The notes under the pieces were generated by a model. That model saw only the letters and a list, made by a program, of their open reading frames with translations, made no database searches and had not been told where the DNA came from. A stretch of 50,612 nt of DNA from positions 1 to 50,612 of the forward strand of contig CALYQJ010000012.1 of assembly GCA_945285405.1 (NCBI GenBank). Reading direction: 5' to 3'. The stretch is from an uncultured Lactobacillaceae bacterium (GTDB taxonomy: Bacteria; Bacillota; Bacilli; Lactobacillales; Lactobacillaceae). The translations under genes and the position numbers were made by a program. Below, piece after piece: positions 34,293 to 44,604 of the stretch. Position 1 is the stretch's first letter. Each line of letters opens with the position of its first letter.

Positions 34293-34658
34293 ATGGCTGA
34301 TGAAAAAGATGAAGTGATTACTTCTGCGCGTGCAACCGCGAAAACGGTCCGAATTGCTCCCCGAAAGGCAAGACTCGTTATTGACTTAATTCGTGGTAAG
34401 AAAGTGGCCGAAGCATATGCAATTTTGCAATTTACTCCTCGAGGCGCTTCACCTATTATAAATAAAGTGTTGCGTTCAGCAGTAGCAAATGCAGTTAATA
34501 ATTTTGACCTCGATGCCCAAGACCTTTATGTATCTGAAGCTTATGTGAATGAAGGTCCAACTTTGAAGCGTTTTCGCCCAAGAGCTAAGGGTTCAGCGTC
34601 AGCGATTCATAAAAGAACAAGTCACATCACGGTAGTTGTCAAACAAAACGAAGAATAA
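34293..34658 (+). CDS. rplV: 50S ribosomal protein L22
   Basis: 121 residues. [20 protein letters not shown] at the N-terminus and the tunnel hairpin with [20 protein letters not shown], the macrolide-relevant loop. It has a short acidic N-terminal extension (MADEKDEVI). AAGGAGAG precedes the ATG. Confidence 0.97.
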   Translation: MADEKDEVITSARATAKTVRIAPRKARLVIDLIRGKKVAEAYAILQFTPRGASPIINKVLRSAVANAVNNFDLDAQDLYVSEAYVNEGPTLKRFRPRAKGSASAIHKRTSHITVVVKQNEE

Positions 34659-34672
34659 GAGGAGAACAAAGT

Positions 34673-35449
34673 TTGGGTCAAAAGATTAATCCAATTGGAT
34701 TTAGAATTGGTGTTATCCGCGATTATGAAGACAAATGGTACGCTGAAAAGGATTTTTCCAAATTTTTAATCGAGGATATCAAATTAAGAGAGTATATTTT
34801 TAAACGTTTAGCAAATGCCTCAGTTTCGCATATTGAAATCGAAAGAGCATCTAATATGGTTAACGTATTTATCCATACAGCTAAACCCGGAATGGTAATT
34901 GGTAAAGGCGGAAGTGAAGTTGAAGCATTAAGGCGTGACTTAGCTAACTTATCAAAAAGTACTGTTCATGTTAATATCGTTGAAATTAAAAAGCCTGACC
35001 TTGACGCTCATTTAGTAGGGGAAAGCATAGCAAGCCAATTAGAGGCTCGAATTGCATTCCGTCGAGCTCAAAGACAAGCGATGCAACGAGTAATGCGTGC
35101 TGGTGCTTTAGGTGTTAAGACGCAAATCTCTGGTCGATTAAATGGTGCGGATATGGCCCGGAGAGAAAAACACTTTTTAGGTAGTGTTCCTCTTCATACT
35201 TTGCGTGCTGATATTGATTATTCTTGGGATGAAGCAACAACGACTTATGGTCAATTAGGTGTTAAAACATGGATTTATCGTGGAGAAGTTTTACCAGGTA
35301 AACCTCGTGTAAACTTAGCTGAAAGTGGTCGACGTCCGCAACGCGGTGGTCAACAAAGACGAAATAATAACCGCTATAATCGTAATAATAATCGCAATAA
35401 TAATCGTAAAAACAATGGAAATAGACGACCAAGTAATACAAGTCGTTAA
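34673..35449 (+). CDS. rpsC: 30S ribosomal protein S3 with Asn/Arg-rich tail
   Basis: 258 residues against a usual 210-230. TTG start ([17 protein letters not shown]) with GAGGAG upstream. The KH domain [13 protein letters not shown] and the C-terminal [20 protein letters not shown] are normal. The last 45 or so residues form a low-complexity tail of Arg, Asn, Gly and Gln ([20 protein letters not shown]), coded by repeated AAT/AAC and CGT codons. S3 lies at the mRNA entry site, so the basic tail would project near incoming mRNA. Confidence 0.96.
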   Translation: MGQKINPIGFRIGVIRDYEDKWYAEKDFSKFLIEDIKLREYIFKRLANASVSHIEIERASNMVNVFIHTAKPGMVIGKGGSEVEALRRDLANLSKSTVHVNIVEIKKPDLDAHLVGESIASQLEARIAFRRAQRQAMQRVMRAGALGVKTQISGRLNGADMARREKHFLGSVPLHTLRADIDYSWDEATTTYGQLGVKTWIYRGEVLPGKPRVNLAESGRRPQRGGQQRRNNNRYNRNNNRNNNRKNNGNRRPSNTSR

Positions 35450-35466
35450 AAAAGGAGTATTTTAAA

Positions 35467-35901
35467 ATGCTGGTACCTAAACGTGTAAAACACCGTCGTG
35501 AATTTCGGGGTAAGATGCGGGGTGAAGCTAAAGGCGGAAAACAAGTTGCTTTCGGTGAATATGGGCTAAAAGCCCTAGAAAATCACTGGATTACTAATCG
35601 CCAAATAGAAGCTGCTCGTATCGCAATGACTCGTTACATGAAACGTGGCGGTAAAGTTTGGATCAAAATTTTCCCACATAAATCTTATACTTCTAAAGGC
35701 GTTGGAGTCAGAATGGGAAATGGTAAAGGTGCTCCAGAAGGCTGGGTAGCTGTAGTCAAAAGAGAAAAAATCCTTTTTGAAGTTGCAGGAGTTCCTGAAG
35801 AAGTTGCTCGTGAAGCCTTACGTTTAGCATCAAACAAATTACCAATTAAGACTAAATTTGTAACCCGTGCTGAAACGCAAGAAACGGATGGTGATAAATA
35901 A
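35467..35901 (+). CDS. rplP: 50S ribosomal protein L16
   Basis: 144 residues. [20 protein letters not shown] and [20 protein letters not shown] are diagnostic. L16 lies near the A site. AAAAAGGAG precedes the start, and the stop overlaps rpmC (TAATG). Confidence 0.97.
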   Translation: MLVPKRVKHRREFRGKMRGEAKGGKQVAFGEYGLKALENHWITNRQIEAARIAMTRYMKRGGKVWIKIFPHKSYTSKGVGVRMGNGKGAPEGWVAVVKREKILFEVAGVPEEVAREALRLASNKLPIKTKFVTRAETQETDGDK

Positions 35902-36098
35902 TGAAAGCAAGTGAAATTAGAAAACTTTCAACCGCTGAAATGATTGCCAAAGAAAAAGAATATCGTGAAGAATTATTTAATTTGCGTTTTCAACAAGCCA
36001 CTGGTAACTTTACAAATACAGCTCGCTTAAAGAAAGTCAGGAAGAATATTGCAAGAATTTTGACAATTTTAACAGAGCAAAAGCGAGGTGAAAGCTAA
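35901..36098 (+). CDS. rpmC: 50S ribosomal protein L29
   Basis: 65 residues, mostly two helices: [31 protein letters not shown] and NIARILTIL. It lies at the tunnel exit beside L23. It overlaps both neighbours by one base, so translation is coupled. Confidence 0.97.
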   Translation: MKASEIRKLSTAEMIAKEKEYREELFNLRFQQATGNFTNTARLKKVRKNIARILTILTEQKRGES

Positions 36099-36367
36099 TG
36101 GTAGCTGAAGAAAGAAACCACCGTAAGGTTTATCAAGGAAAAGTAATTTCCGATAAAGGTGAAAAAACAATTACCGTTGAGGTTGATACGAGAAAAACTC
36201 ATCCAATATATAAGAAACAAATCAAATATTCCAAGAAATATTATGTTCATGATGAAAAAAATGAAGCTAAAGTTGGCGATATTGTAAGGATAATGGAAAC
36301 TCGGCCTCTTTCAAAGACTAAAAGATTTCGTTTAGTTGAGATTGTTAAGAAAGCAGAAATCCTATAG
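36098..36367 (+). CDS. rpsQ: 30S ribosomal protein S17
   Basis: 89 residues. [20 protein letters not shown] and [19 protein letters not shown] identify S17, a 16S rRNA-binding OB-fold protein. GAGGTG at the end of rpmC serves as the ribosome site. Confidence 0.97.
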   Translation: MVAEERNHRKVYQGKVISDKGEKTITVEVDTRKTHPIYKKQIKYSKKYYVHDEKNEAKVGDIVRIMETRPLSKTKRFRLVEIVKKAEIL

Positions 36368-36397
36368 GATTGAATTTAGTCAAAAGGAGAATAAATT

Positions 36398-36766
36398 TTG
36401 ATTCAACAAGAAACTCGGCTCAAGGTAGCTGATAATTCTGGTGCACGTGAACTTCTTGTGATTCAGGTAATGGGTGGTTCGTATCGTAAGTATGGTAATA
36501 TTGGTGACATTGTTACCGCAACTGTTAAACAAGCAACACCTGGTGGCGTTGTCAAGAAGTCTGACGTTGTAAAAGCAGTCATTGTTCGTTCAGCTTATGG
36601 TGTTCACCGTCCTGATGGTTCATATATTAAATTTGACGATAATGCAGCAGTAATTATTAATGCTGATAAAAGCCCAAAAGGGACTCGTATTTTTGGACCT
36701 GTGGCGAGAGAGTTACGTGATCATAATTTTATGAAAATTGTATCTCTAGCCCCAGAAGTTCTTTAA
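36398..36766 (+). CDS. rplN: 50S ribosomal protein L14
   Basis: 122 residues, TTG start ([20 protein letters not shown]) with AAAGGAG upstream. [11 protein letters not shown] and [10 protein letters not shown] are conserved. L14 lies at the subunit interface and binds the silencing factor RsfS in other bacteria. Confidence 0.97.
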   Translation: MIQQETRLKVADNSGARELLVIQVMGGSYRKYGNIGDIVTATVKQATPGGVVKKSDVVKAVIVRSAYGVHRPDGSYIKFDDNAAVIINADKSPKGTRIFGPVARELRDHNFMKIVSLAPEVL

Positions 36767-36789
36767 AGAGATCATACGGAGGATAAATT

Positions 36790-37158
36790 TTGTATTTAAA
36801 AAGGCTTGATAAGGTTCAAGTAGTACGTGGCAAGTCAGCTGATAAAGGCAAAATTGGCGAAATCAAAAAGGTTTTTAGAAATGAAAATCGTGTAATTGTT
36901 GAAGGCGTCAATAAAGTAAAAAAACACGTAAAACCTAGTAGCAATGGCAATCAAGGTGGCGTTGTTGAAATGGAAGCTCCAATCGATGCATCAAATGTTA
37001 TGCTACTTGATCCAAAAACTAATAAACCAACCCGGATTAAAATCGAAATCCAGGAAGTTAAAAAAGATGGTAAACCAGTAATTGATGAAAAAGGCAAACC
37101 GGTAACAAAGAAAATTCGGGTTGCTAAAAAATCTGGCGAACCAATTGATAAGGCTTAA
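36790..37158 (+). CDS. rplX: 50S ribosomal protein L24 with an insertion
   Basis: 122 residues against a usual 101-105. TTG start with ACGGAGG upstream. The KOW core [19 protein letters not shown] is normal. Near the C-terminus, where most L24 proteins read from TRVGY directly to [11 protein letters not shown], about 17-20 extra residues ([20 protein letters not shown]) are inserted, including a near repeat of the unit DGKPV. L24 starts 50S assembly and sits near the tunnel exit. Confidence 0.95.
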   Translation: MYLKRLDKVQVVRGKSADKGKIGEIKKVFRNENRVIVEGVNKVKKHVKPSSNGNQGGVVEMEAPIDASNVMLLDPKTNKPTRIKIEIQEVKKDGKPVIDEKGKPVTKKIRVAKKSGEPIDKA

Positions 37159-37175
37159 GGAGGGGTATTGATTTA

Positions 37176-37718
37176 ATGGAAAATCGTTTAAAGAAGAGAT
37201 ATGTTGAAGAGATTACCCCTTCATTGATCGAGAAATTTAACTATCAATCAATTATGGAAACCCCAGCATTATCTAAAATTGTTTTAAATATGGGTGTTGG
37301 TGATGCAGTTTCTAATTCTCGCTTTTTAGATGAAGCAGTAAATGAATTGAAACTTATTTCTGGTCAACAGCCGATTATTACAAAAGCAAAGCATTCAATT
37401 GCCGGATTTAGGTTAAGAGAAGGTAATGCTATTGGAACAAAGGTTACTTTAAGACGTGACCGGATGTATGATTTTTTAGATAAGCTGATCAATGTATCTT
37501 TGCCAAGAGTCCGAGATTTTCATGGAATTAGTCGAAAATCTTTTGATGGTCGGGGCAATTATACCTTAGGGGTAAAAGAGCAGTTAATTTTCCCGGAAAT
37601 CAATTTTGATGATGTAAATAAAGTTAGAGGAATGGATATCGTAATTGTAACAACAGCTAAGACTGATGAAGAAGCTTTGGAGTTGTTAAGTCAATTAGGT
37701 ATGCCATTCACAAGATAG
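37176..37718 (+). CDS. rplE: 50S ribosomal protein L5
   Basis: 180 residues. [39 protein letters not shown] and the C-terminal [20 protein letters not shown] are typical. L5 binds 5S rRNA. AAGGAGGGG lies about 10 bases before the ATG. Confidence 0.97.
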   Translation: MENRLKKRYVEEITPSLIEKFNYQSIMETPALSKIVLNMGVGDAVSNSRFLDEAVNELKLISGQQPIITKAKHSIAGFRLREGNAIGTKVTLRRDRMYDFLDKLINVSLPRVRDFHGISRKSFDGRGNYTLGVKEQLIFPEINFDDVNKVRGMDIVIVTTAKTDEEALELLSQLGMPFTR

Positions 37719-37742
37719 CGATGAAGAGAGGACATAAAAAAC

Positions 37743-37928
37743 TTGGCTAAAAAGGCTTTAATAGAAAAATGTAATCGACCAGCAAAGTTTTCAACGCAAA
37801 ATTATACGCGTTGTGCTCGCTGTGGTCGCCCGCACTCTGTATATAAGAAATTTCATCTTTGCCGGTTATGTATTCGTGAATTAGCCCACAAAGGCCAAAT
37901 TCCGGGTATGCATAAGGCAAGTTGGTAA
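37743..37928 (+). CDS. rpsN: 30S ribosomal protein S14, zinc type
   Basis: 61 residues, TTG start. Four Cys in CARCGRPH and [10 protein letters not shown] form the zinc ribbon, so this is the short C+ form (type Z), as is usual at this place in the spc operon of Firmicutes. Confidence 0.97.
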   Translation: MAKKALIEKCNRPAKFSTQNYTRCARCGRPHSVYKKFHLCRLCIRELAHKGQIPGMHKASW

Positions 37929-37945
37929 ACGGAGGATCGGAATAA

Positions 37946-38344
37946 ATGACATTAACAGACCCAATTGCAGATTACTTAACCAGAATTCGTAATGCGAATA
38001 TGGTTCGTCATGAATATTTGGATGTACCTGCATCAAAAATTAAAATATCAATGTCAGACATTTTGAAACGTGAAGGATTTATTCGGGATTATGTCGTAAG
38101 CAAAGATAATAAACAAGGCATGATTCGCATTTTTCTTAAATATGGTTACGACAACGAACGGGTAATTTCTGGCTTAAAGAGAATTTCTAAACCCGGTTTA
38201 AGAAATTATGTTTCAGCTGAAAAAATACCTCACGTACTTAATGGACTGGGAATTGCAATCTTATCGACTTCTGAAGGAGTAATGTCTGATAAAGAAGCTC
38301 GACAAAAAAATGTAGGCGGCGAAGTGCTTGCCTATGTATGGTAA
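37946..38344 (+). CDS. rpsH: 30S ribosomal protein S8
   Basis: 132 residues. [17 protein letters not shown] and the C-terminal [18 protein letters not shown] are the S8 signatures. S8 binds the centre of 16S rRNA and in E. coli represses the spc operon. GGAGGAT precedes the ATG. Confidence 0.97.
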   Translation: MTLTDPIADYLTRIRNANMVRHEYLDVPASKIKISMSDILKREGFIRDYVVSKDNKQGMIRIFLKYGYDNERVISGLKRISKPGLRNYVSAEKIPHVLNGLGIAILSTSEGVMSDKEARQKNVGGEVLAYVW

Positions 38345-38357
38345 AGGTGGTGTTTAA

Positions 38358-38888
38358 ATGAGTCGGATAGGTTATAAAAAAGTTGTAATGCCGGAAGGCG
38401 TTTCGATGACCCAAGATGGCAACAACGTCACAGTTAAAGGCCCTAAAGGTAGTATCTCTCGTACTTTTCGCCCAGAAATAACTATTAAAACCGAAGACAA
38501 TGTTGTTAGCTTTGATCGAATAAGTGATGAATTTAAACCACTTCATGGTACTACTAGAGCTTTATTTGCCAATATGGTTGAAGGTGTAACTAAAGGTTTT
38601 GAGAAGAAGCTTGACCTTGTTGGTGTTGGATACCGAGCGCAAATGCAAGGACAAAAGTTAGTTTTAAACGTTGGGTATTCACATCCAGTTGAAATGACTG
38701 CTCCTGAAGGAATTAAAATTACTGTACCTTCAAATACTGAAATTGTGATTTCTGGCATTAGTAAGGAAACTGTTGGTAAATTTGCTGCTGAAGTACGAGA
38801 AGTTAGACCACCAGAACCTTATAAAGGCAAAGGAATCAAGTATCATGATGAACAGGTTCGTCGTAAGGAAGGAAAGACTGGTAAGTAG
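38358..38888 (+). CDS. rplF: 50S ribosomal protein L6
   Basis: 176 residues, two repeats of the L6 fold: [20 protein letters not shown], then [20 protein letters not shown] and the C-terminal [20 protein letters not shown]. Located near the factor-binding region of 50S. Confidence 0.97.
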   Translation: MSRIGYKKVVMPEGVSMTQDGNNVTVKGPKGSISRTFRPEITIKTEDNVVSFDRISDEFKPLHGTTRALFANMVEGVTKGFEKKLDLVGVGYRAQMQGQKLVLNVGYSHPVEMTAPEGIKITVPSNTEIVISGISKETVGKFAAEVREVRPPEPYKGKGIKYHDEQVRRKEGKTGK

Positions 38889-38893
38889 TTAAA

Positions 38894-39253
38894 ATGATAA
38901 AAAAAATTGAGAAAAACAAAGTTCGACTAAAACGTCATAGCCGGATGCGCTACCAGATCAATGGCACTGCCGCAAAGCCTCGCCTTAATGTATTCCGTTC
39001 AAATACAAACATTTATGCACAAATTATTGATGATGCAAAAGGTGCAACTTTAGTTAGTGCTTCAAGTTTGGAAAAAGATTTTGATCGTAAAGGAACTAAA
39101 GTCGAACAAGCAAAAGCAGTTGGTAAAATTTTAGGTCAACGGGCACTTGATCAAAATATTAAAGCTGTTGTGTTTGATCGTGGCGGATATGTGTATCATG
39201 GTCGTGTCATGGCTCTTGCTGATGGTGCAAGAGAAGCTGGCTTAGACTTTTAA
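38894..39253 (+). CDS. rplR: 50S ribosomal protein L18
   Basis: 119 residues. [37 protein letters not shown] and [19 protein letters not shown] are diagnostic. L18 binds 5S rRNA with L5. Only 5 bases separate it from rplF and no clear ribosome site is present, suggesting coupled translation. Confidence 0.97.
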   Translation: MIKKIEKNKVRLKRHSRMRYQINGTAAKPRLNVFRSNTNIYAQIIDDAKGATLVSASSLEKDFDRKGTKVEQAKAVGKILGQRALDQNIKAVVFDRGGYVYHGRVMALADGAREAGLDF

Positions 39254-39277
39254 GATTAGTGAAGGAGAAGAACGTTC

Positions 39278-39772
39278 ATGGCAGATTTTGATGCAAGAGA
39301 TAATGAATTTGAAGAAACCGTCGTTCAGATTAATCGGATTACCAAAGTAGTTAAAGGTGGTCGACGCTTAAGATTTGCGGCTATTGTAGTTGTTGGAGAT
39401 AAAAAAGGACGGGTTGGTTTTGGAACCGGTAAGGCCCAAGAAGTTCCTGAAGCAATTCGAAAAGCTTCTGATGCAGCTAAGAAAAGTTTGATTACTGTTC
39501 CTACTTCGGGCACAACGATCCCTCATGAAGTAACAGGACACTATGGTTCAGGACATATTTTGTTAAAACCCGCTCGCGAAGGTTCTGGTATTTCAGCTGG
39601 TGGTTCCGTTCGATCCGTATTGGAATTAGCTGGTGTTGGTGATATTACCAGTAAATCTCAAGGTAGTAATACTCCAATAAACGTAATTCGAGCTACTTTT
39701 GATGGCTTGAAGAAATTAAAAACTGCAAAGCAAACCGCAGATTTGCGTGGTATCTCAGTAGATTCGTTATAG
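39278..39772 (+). CDS. rpsE: 30S ribosomal protein S5
   Basis: 164 residues. [32 protein letters not shown] and [19 protein letters not shown] are typical. S5 helps decoding accuracy and mRNA unwinding. GAAGGAG precedes the ATG. Confidence 0.97.
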   Translation: MADFDARDNEFEETVVQINRITKVVKGGRRLRFAAIVVVGDKKGRVGFGTGKAQEVPEAIRKASDAAKKSLITVPTSGTTIPHEVTGHYGSGHILLKPAREGSGISAGGSVRSVLELAGVGDITSKSQGSNTPINVIRATFDGLKKLKTAKQTADLRGISVDSL

Positions 39773-39782
39773 GAGCGCTAAA

Positions 39783-39968
39783 ATGACAAAAATTAAAGTT
39801 ACTCTCGAAAGAAGTGCTTTACATCGAATTCCGGAACAACGGAAAGTAGTTAAAGCATTAGGATTAGGTAGGGTTCATTCGAGCTCTATCTTGCCGAACA
39901 ATGCCTCAATTAGAGGAGCAATTGAAAAAGTTGCTCACTTAGTTTCGGTTGAGGAAGTAGACGAATAG
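39783..39968 (+). CDS. rpmD: 50S ribosomal protein L30
   Basis: 61 residues. [20 protein letters not shown] and [14 protein letters not shown] match bacterial L30. AGGAG precedes the ATG. Confidence 0.97.
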   Translation: MTKIKVTLERSALHRIPEQRKVVKALGLGRVHSSSILPNNASIRGAIEKVAHLVSVEEVDE

Positions 39969-39981
39969 GAAAGGGAAAAGC

Positions 39982-40422
39982 ATGCAGTTAAATGAATTAA
40001 AACCAGCGCCTGGTTCACGGCATTCACGTAAACGCGTTGCGCGAGGTTTTTCCTCTGGTTATGGTAAGACTGCGGGACGTGGTACTAAAGGCCAAAAATC
40101 GCGCCAAGGTGGAAAAATCCGAATGGGCTTTGAAGGGGGCCAAATGCCATTGTTTCGGCGGATGCCAAAACGAGGCTTTAATAATATTAATCGAAAAGAA
40201 TATGCAGAAGTAAGTCTTTCTGATTTAAATGTATTTGATGATGGTGCCGTTGTTGATTCTCAAGCATTATTAGCTAAAGGAATTATTAAGAAGACCCTTT
40301 CTGGTGTTAAAGTTCTTGGTAACGGTAAAATTGAAAAGAAACTTACGCTTAAAGTAAGCAAAGTTACAAAGTCGGCGAATGAAGCAATCGTCAATGCCGG
40401 TGGAACCATTGAGGTAAATTAA
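39982..40422 (+). CDS. rplO: 50S ribosomal protein L15
   Basis: 146 residues. [40 protein letters not shown] and [13 protein letters not shown] are conserved. The stop overlaps secY (TAATG). Confidence 0.97.
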   Translation: MQLNELKPAPGSRHSRKRVARGFSSGYGKTAGRGTKGQKSRQGGKIRMGFEGGQMPLFRRMPKRGFNNINRKEYAEVSLSDLNVFDDGAVVDSQALLAKGIIKKTLSGVKVLGNGKIEKKLTLKVSKVTKSANEAIVNAGGTIEVN

Positions 40423-41732
40423 TGTTCAAAACATTATTCAGGGGTTTAAAAGAAAAAACTATTAGATCAAGGATTTTGTTTACTTTTTTTGCATTCTTGA
40501 TTTATCGTTTTGGGTCTTTACTTACTGTCCCTGGAATTAATGCAAAGGCAATGTCTAGCATTGCTCAGAGTGGCTTAGTCCCAATTCTTGATACAGTCAG
40601 TGGTGGTGGCTTAGCTAATTATTCTGTATTTGCTCTAGGGGTTTCCCCATATATCACGGCACAAATTGTGGTTCAACTTCTTCAGATGGATATTGTTCCT
40701 GTTTTTGTAGAATGGAGTAAACAAGGTGAAGTTGGTCGTCGGAAATTAAATAACGTGACCCGGATCCTAACGATTTTTTTGGCATTTCTCCAATCAGTTG
40801 CAATTACTGGTGGTTTTAATGCCCTTTCTTCACTGAATAATAACGGACAGAAATTAGTAAAAACTCCTACTGTTGGAACTTTTATTGAAATTGGTTTTAT
40901 CCTTACAGCTGGAACTATGTTCTTGACTTGGTTAGGGGAACAAATTACAGATAAAGGTTTAGGTAACGGAGTTTCAATGATTATTGCTGGTGGTATTATT
41001 TCACGTTTGCCTAATGGACTTATGGGACTCTATCATCAATATATCGTAGGGGCAAGTAAAGGTCGTTTAGCATTGAACATTTTCATTATCTTGTTAATTG
41101 TTATTGCGGTAATTATAATTACGACCTTTGTAACTTATGTCCAGCAAGCTAATTATAAAATTCCAATTCAGTTTACTCGACGGGCTACAGGAACTGGTGA
41201 TAACAGTTTCCTTCCATTAAAGATAAATGTTTCTGGAGTAATTCCTGTTATCTTTGCGAGTTCCTTTATTGTTACTCCGCAAACAATTTTAACTGCTTTT
41301 CGAAATAGTCATGGCCAAGATACTTGGTTTAAAGTTCTAGATTCAATCTTTAACTTACAAAGTAACTGGGGTGTAACTATTTATACAGTGCTAATTGTTT
41401 TATTTACTTTCTTTTATGCTTTTGTACAAGTTAATCCAGAGAAAGTTGCAGAAAATCTAACAAAACAAGGTAGTTATATTCCAGGAGTCCGTCCTGGAGA
41501 AGAAACCGAAAATTATTTATCGAAGTTGTTAATTAGATTATCAACTGTTGGCTCCGTCTTTTTAGGCCTAATTTCTTTAATTCCATTATTAGCAAGTAAT
41601 ATTTGGAACTTACCTCAGTCGATTGGTTTAGGTGGAACTAGTCTTTTAATTGTTGTTGGAGTTGCTTTGGAAACTACTAGACAATTAGATGGGTTGTTAA
41701 TGAAGCGTGAATATATAGGATTTATTAGGTAA
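40422..41732 (+). CDS. secY: protein translocase subunit SecY
   Basis: 436 residues with ten membrane helices. Contains ALGVSPYITAQIVVQLLQMD, WSKQGEVGRRKLNNVTR, the plug region LVPILDTVSGGGLANYSVFA and the C-terminal loop RPGEETENYLSKLL. It forms the Sec channel and will handle the secreted proteins of this window. Single-copy housekeeping position in the spc operon, coupled to rplO. Confidence 0.97.
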   Translation: MFKTLFRGLKEKTIRSRILFTFFAFLIYRFGSLLTVPGINAKAMSSIAQSGLVPILDTVSGGGLANYSVFALGVSPYITAQIVVQLLQMDIVPVFVEWSKQGEVGRRKLNNVTRILTIFLAFLQSVAITGGFNALSSLNNNGQKLVKTPTVGTFIEIGFILTAGTMFLTWLGEQITDKGLGNGVSMIIAGGIISRLPNGLMGLYHQYIVGASKGRLALNIFIILLIVIAVIIITTFVTYVQQANYKIPIQFTRRATGTGDNSFLPLKINVSGVIPVIFASSFIVTPQTILTAFRNSHGQDTWFKVLDSIFNLQSNWGVTIYTVLIVLFTFFYAFVQVNPEKVAENLTKQGSYIPGVRPGEETENYLSKLLIRLSTVGSVFLGLISLIPLLASNIWNLPQSIGLGGTSLLIVVGVALETTRQLDGLLMKREYIGFIR

Positions 41733-41738
41733 TAAAAG

Positions 41739-42392
41739 ATGAATATAATTTTAATGGGCTTACCCGGAGCTGGTAAGGGCACCCAAGCAGAGAAAATTAC
41801 TGAGAATTTTGGAATGATTCATGTTTCAACTGGAGACATGTTTCGTCAAGCAATGAGTGATAAAACTGAATTGGGTAAAACAGCACAAAATTACATTGAT
41901 CAAGGACATTTAGTACCTGATGAAGTAACCAATGGAATCGTTAAAGAACGTCTTGGTCAGGAGGATGTTAAAGCTAAAGGTTTTATGTTAGACGGATATC
42001 CTCGAACTTTAAATCAGGCAGAAGCTTTAGATCAAATTGTGGCACAATTAAATACGAATATTGATCAAGTAATTAACATTAAAGTTGATCCTGAAATTTT
42101 GGTTAATCGACTTTCTGGTCGTTTTATTTGTCGTAAATGTGGTGCCACATATCATCGAGTTTATAATCCTCCAAAAGTTGCAGATACATGTGACATATGT
42201 GGAAGTCATGATTTTTATCAACGCGATGATGATCGTCCAGAAGTTGTGCGAAATCGGTTAAAGGTAAACATTGAAGAGAATACTCCCTTGATTGCTTATT
42301 ATGAAAAACAGGGTAAGTTAACAAATGTTGATGGTAGTCAAGCAATTGATGTAGTATCTCAGCAGATTCAAGAAATTCTCAAAAAAGTTTGA
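41739..42392 (+). CDS. adk: adenylate kinase with zinc lid
   Basis: 217 residues. P-loop [17 protein letters not shown] site [24 protein letters not shown]. The LID carries CRKCGATYH and DTCDICG, four Cys for structural zinc, as in Gram-positive adenylate kinases. It equilibrates ATP, ADP and AMP. It follows secY by 6 bases. Confidence 0.97.
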   Translation: MNIILMGLPGAGKGTQAEKITENFGMIHVSTGDMFRQAMSDKTELGKTAQNYIDQGHLVPDEVTNGIVKERLGQEDVKAKGFMLDGYPRTLNQAEALDQIVAQLNTNIDQVINIKVDPEILVNRLSGRFICRKCGATYHRVYNPPKVADTCDICGSHDFYQRDDDRPEVVRNRLKVNIEENTPLIAYYEKQGKLTNVDGSQAIDVVSQQIQEILKKV

Positions 42393-42417
42393 CTCTTTTA
42401 AAGAATTGTGTTATGTG
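42389..42417 (+). promoter_or_regulatory. possible internal promoter before infA
   Basis: TTGACT at 42389-42394 is a near-consensus -35. TATGTG follows at a 17-base spacing, a weak -10. It overlaps the end of adk and would give the alpha-operon genes separate control. Confidence 0.4.
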
Positions 42418-42465
42418 ATATCATTAGTAAGTTAAGCCCAGAAAAGCAATCATTGGAGGTTATTT

Positions 42466-42684
42466 TTGGCAAAGCAAGATGTGATCGAAGTACGTGGAAA
42501 AGTTACCGATACATTGCCGAATGCAATGTTTAAAGTGCAATTAGAAAATGGAGCAGAAATTTTGGCTCACGTTTCCGGTAAAATTAGAATGCACTATATT
42601 CGGATTCTTCCAGGAGATAAAGTAACGGTAGAGTTATCTCCATATGATCTTACTAAAGGTCGGATCACTTACAGATTTAGATAA
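42466..42684 (+). CDS. infA: translation initiation factor IF-1
   Basis: 72 residues, TTG start ([20 protein letters not shown]) with GGAGG upstream. The S1-like OB fold continues [21 protein letters not shown]-1 blocks the A site during initiation. Confidence 0.97.
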   Translation: MAKQDVIEVRGKVTDTLPNAMFKVQLENGAEILAHVSGKIRMHYIRILPGDKVTVELSPYDLTKGRITYRFR

Positions 42685-42699
42685 TTATCGGAGGTCAGG

Positions 42700-42816
42700 A
42701 TGAAAGTTCGTCCATCAGTTAAAAAAATGTGTGAACATTGTCGGGTAATCAAACGTCGTGGACGTGTAATGATTATATGCTCGGCAAACCCAAGGCATAA
42801 GCAGAGACAAGGTTAG
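42700..42816 (+). CDS. rpmJ: 50S ribosomal protein L36
   Basis: 38 residues, normal for L36: [20 protein letters not shown] followed by [13 protein letters not shown]. The Cys/Cys/Cys/His zinc ribbon is intact. ATG 42700 is preceded by GGAGGT, and the stop is TAG 42814-42816. Standard position between infA and rpsM. Confidence 0.96.
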   Translation: MKVRPSVKKMCEHCRVIKRRGRVMIICSANPRHKQRQG

Positions 42817-42827
42817 GAGATTAAATA

Positions 42828-43193
42828 GTGGTTCGTATTGCTGGAGTAGATTTACCAAGAGGTAAAAGAATAGTAATAGCGTTAACTTATATTTATGGAA
42901 TTGGTCTTCCTACGGCTCAGAAAATTTTGAAAGATACGAATATTTCTGAAGATATCCGTCAAGAAGATCTTACCCCAGAACAAGAAGACGCAATTCGTGG
43001 GGCAGTTGATAAATATAAAGTGGAAGGTGACCTCCGTCGAGAAGTCAACTTAAATATTAAACGTTTACAAGAAATTGGCTCTTATCGTGGATTACGCCAT
43101 CGTTTTAACCTACCTGTTCGAGGACAAAATACCAAAAATAATGCTCGAACTCGTAAAGGTAAAAAGGCATCAATTGTCGGTAAGAAGAAGTAG
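42828..43193 (+). CDS. rpsM: 30S ribosomal protein S13
   Basis: 121 residues, GTG start ([20 protein letters not shown]) with TAGGAG upstream. [20 protein letters not shown] and the basic C-terminus ARTRKGKK are conserved. S13 contacts the 50S subunit and tRNA. Confidence 0.97.
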   Translation: MVRIAGVDLPRGKRIVIALTYIYGIGLPTAQKILKDTNISEDIRQEDLTPEQEDAIRGAVDKYKVEGDLRREVNLNIKRLQEIGSYRGLRHRFNLPVRGQNTKNNARTRKGKKASIVGKKK

Positions 43194-43213
43194 TAGTGGG
43201 GGAATAGTTAAAT

Positions 43214-43603
43214 TTGGCAACGAGAAGAACTACGCGTCGGCGTAGAGTAAAGAAAAATATTGAGACTGGTGTTGCTCATATCCACTCAACATTTAATAAC
43301 ACAATTGTTATGATAACTGATCCGAAAGGAAATGCGGTATCATGGTCTTCCGCAGGAGCTTTAGGATTTAAAGGTTCACGTAAGTCAACACCATATGCAG
43401 CACAATTAGCTGCTGAAGCTGCGGCGAAAGCTTCCATGGAACAAGGAATGCGTAATGTAGAGGTTTCAGTTAAAGGACCAGGTTCTGGCCGCGAATCTGC
43501 TATTAGATCGCTACAGGCTGCTGGTTTGGAAATCACGGCTATTCGTGATGATACACCAGTTCCTCATAATGGTTCAAGACCGCCTAAACGTCGTCGTGTC
43601 TAA
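43214..43603 (+). CDS. rpsK: 30S ribosomal protein S11
   Basis: 129 residues, TTG start ([20 protein letters not shown]) with GGGGG about 10 bases upstream. [40 protein letters not shown] and the end [12 protein letters not shown] are diagnostic. Confidence 0.97.
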   Translation: MATRRTTRRRRVKKNIETGVAHIHSTFNNTIVMITDPKGNAVSWSSAGALGFKGSRKSTPYAAQLAAEAAAKASMEQGMRNVEVSVKGPGSGRESAIRSLQAAGLEITAIRDDTPVPHNGSRPPKRRRV

Positions 43604-43658
43604 TTATTAGTCCTATTTTTAATCTAAAATATCGGATAAGGAAGGGGTAATAATTACG

Positions 43659-44600
43659 ATGATAGAATTTGAAAAGCCGTCGATTGCAAGGATAGAAGAG
43701 ACTCCAAATCATGGGAAGTTTATTGTCGAACCCTTAGAGCGAGGTTATGGAACGACATTAGGTAATTCCTTGCGTCGCGTTTTATTAACCTCTTTGCCAG
43801 GTTCAGCGGTAACTGATATTCAAATTGATAACGTTTATCATGAGTTTTCAACGATCGATGGGGTACTTGATGATGTTTCCCATATTATCCTTAACGTAAA
43901 AAAACTAAAATTAAAATTAGTTGATGTCGACGAAAAAGTTGTCGAATTGAAAGTTAAGGGTGAAAAAGTGGTAACTGCTGCTGATATTGAGACTGATTCG
44001 GAATTAGAAATTTTGGATCCAAGTCAATATATTTGTTCGCTTGCAAGTAATGGTGAAATTACCATGCGCATGACGGTCAAAAAAGGTCGCGGTTATGCTG
44101 CGGCAGTTGAAAATAAAACTGATGGAGCGCCCATTGGAGTTTTAGCAATTGACTCAATCTATACACCAATCGAAAAGGTAAATTACCAGGTTGAAAGTAC
44201 TCGGGTAAGAAATCGCAATGATTTTGATAAATTAACCCTTGATATTTGGACTAATGGTTCTATTATGCCAACTGAAGCTTTAAGTTTGGCTGCCAAAATT
44301 TTAACAGATCACTTATCGATTTTTGTTGAGCTTGATGGTGATGCTGGTAATGTAGAGACCTTAGTTGAAAAAGAAGATAAGCATATTGAGAAACTTCTTG
44401 ATATGACGATTGAGGAAATCGATTTGACTGTTCGGTCTTATAACAGCTTAAAGCGTGCAGGGATTAATACTTTAGGCGAATTAACGCAAATGACTGAAGC
44501 AGATATGATGAAGGTTAGAAATCTTGGACGTAAGTCTTTAGAAGAAGTCAAAGCTAAACTGGCGAGTTTAGGATTATCACTTAAGAAGGAGGATGAATAA
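43659..44600 (+). CDS. rpoA: DNA-directed RNA polymerase subunit alpha
   Basis: 313 residues. The N-terminal dimerisation domain includes [20 protein letters not shown], and the C-terminal domain (about 245-313) includes [18 protein letters not shown] and [16 protein letters not shown], which contacts UP elements and activators. GAAGGGG lies 11 bases before the ATG. Confidence 0.97.
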   Translation: MIEFEKPSIARIEETPNHGKFIVEPLERGYGTTLGNSLRRVLLTSLPGSAVTDIQIDNVYHEFSTIDGVLDDVSHIILNVKKLKLKLVDVDEKVVELKVKGEKVVTAADIETDSELEILDPSQYICSLASNGEITMRMTVKKGRGYAAAVENKTDGAPIGVLAIDSIYTPIEKVNYQVESTRVRNRNDFDKLTLDIWTNGSIMPTEALSLAAKILTDHLSIFVELDGDAGNVETLVEKEDKHIEKLLDMTIEEIDLTVRSYNSLKRAGINTLGELTQMTEADMMKVRNLGRKSLEEVKAKLASLGLSLKKEDE

Positions 44601-44604
44601 GTCC

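Noticed and set aside
35340-35440. Short repeats in rpsC as a CRISPR or satellite
   Set aside because: The repeat units are AAT/CGT codon runs in frame within a real protein tail, without spacers.
38238-38546. 102-codon minus-strand frame and similar frames in the ribosomal cluster
   Set aside because: They are shadows of rpsH, rplF, rplB, rpsE and rpsK on the opposite strand, with no ribosome sites.
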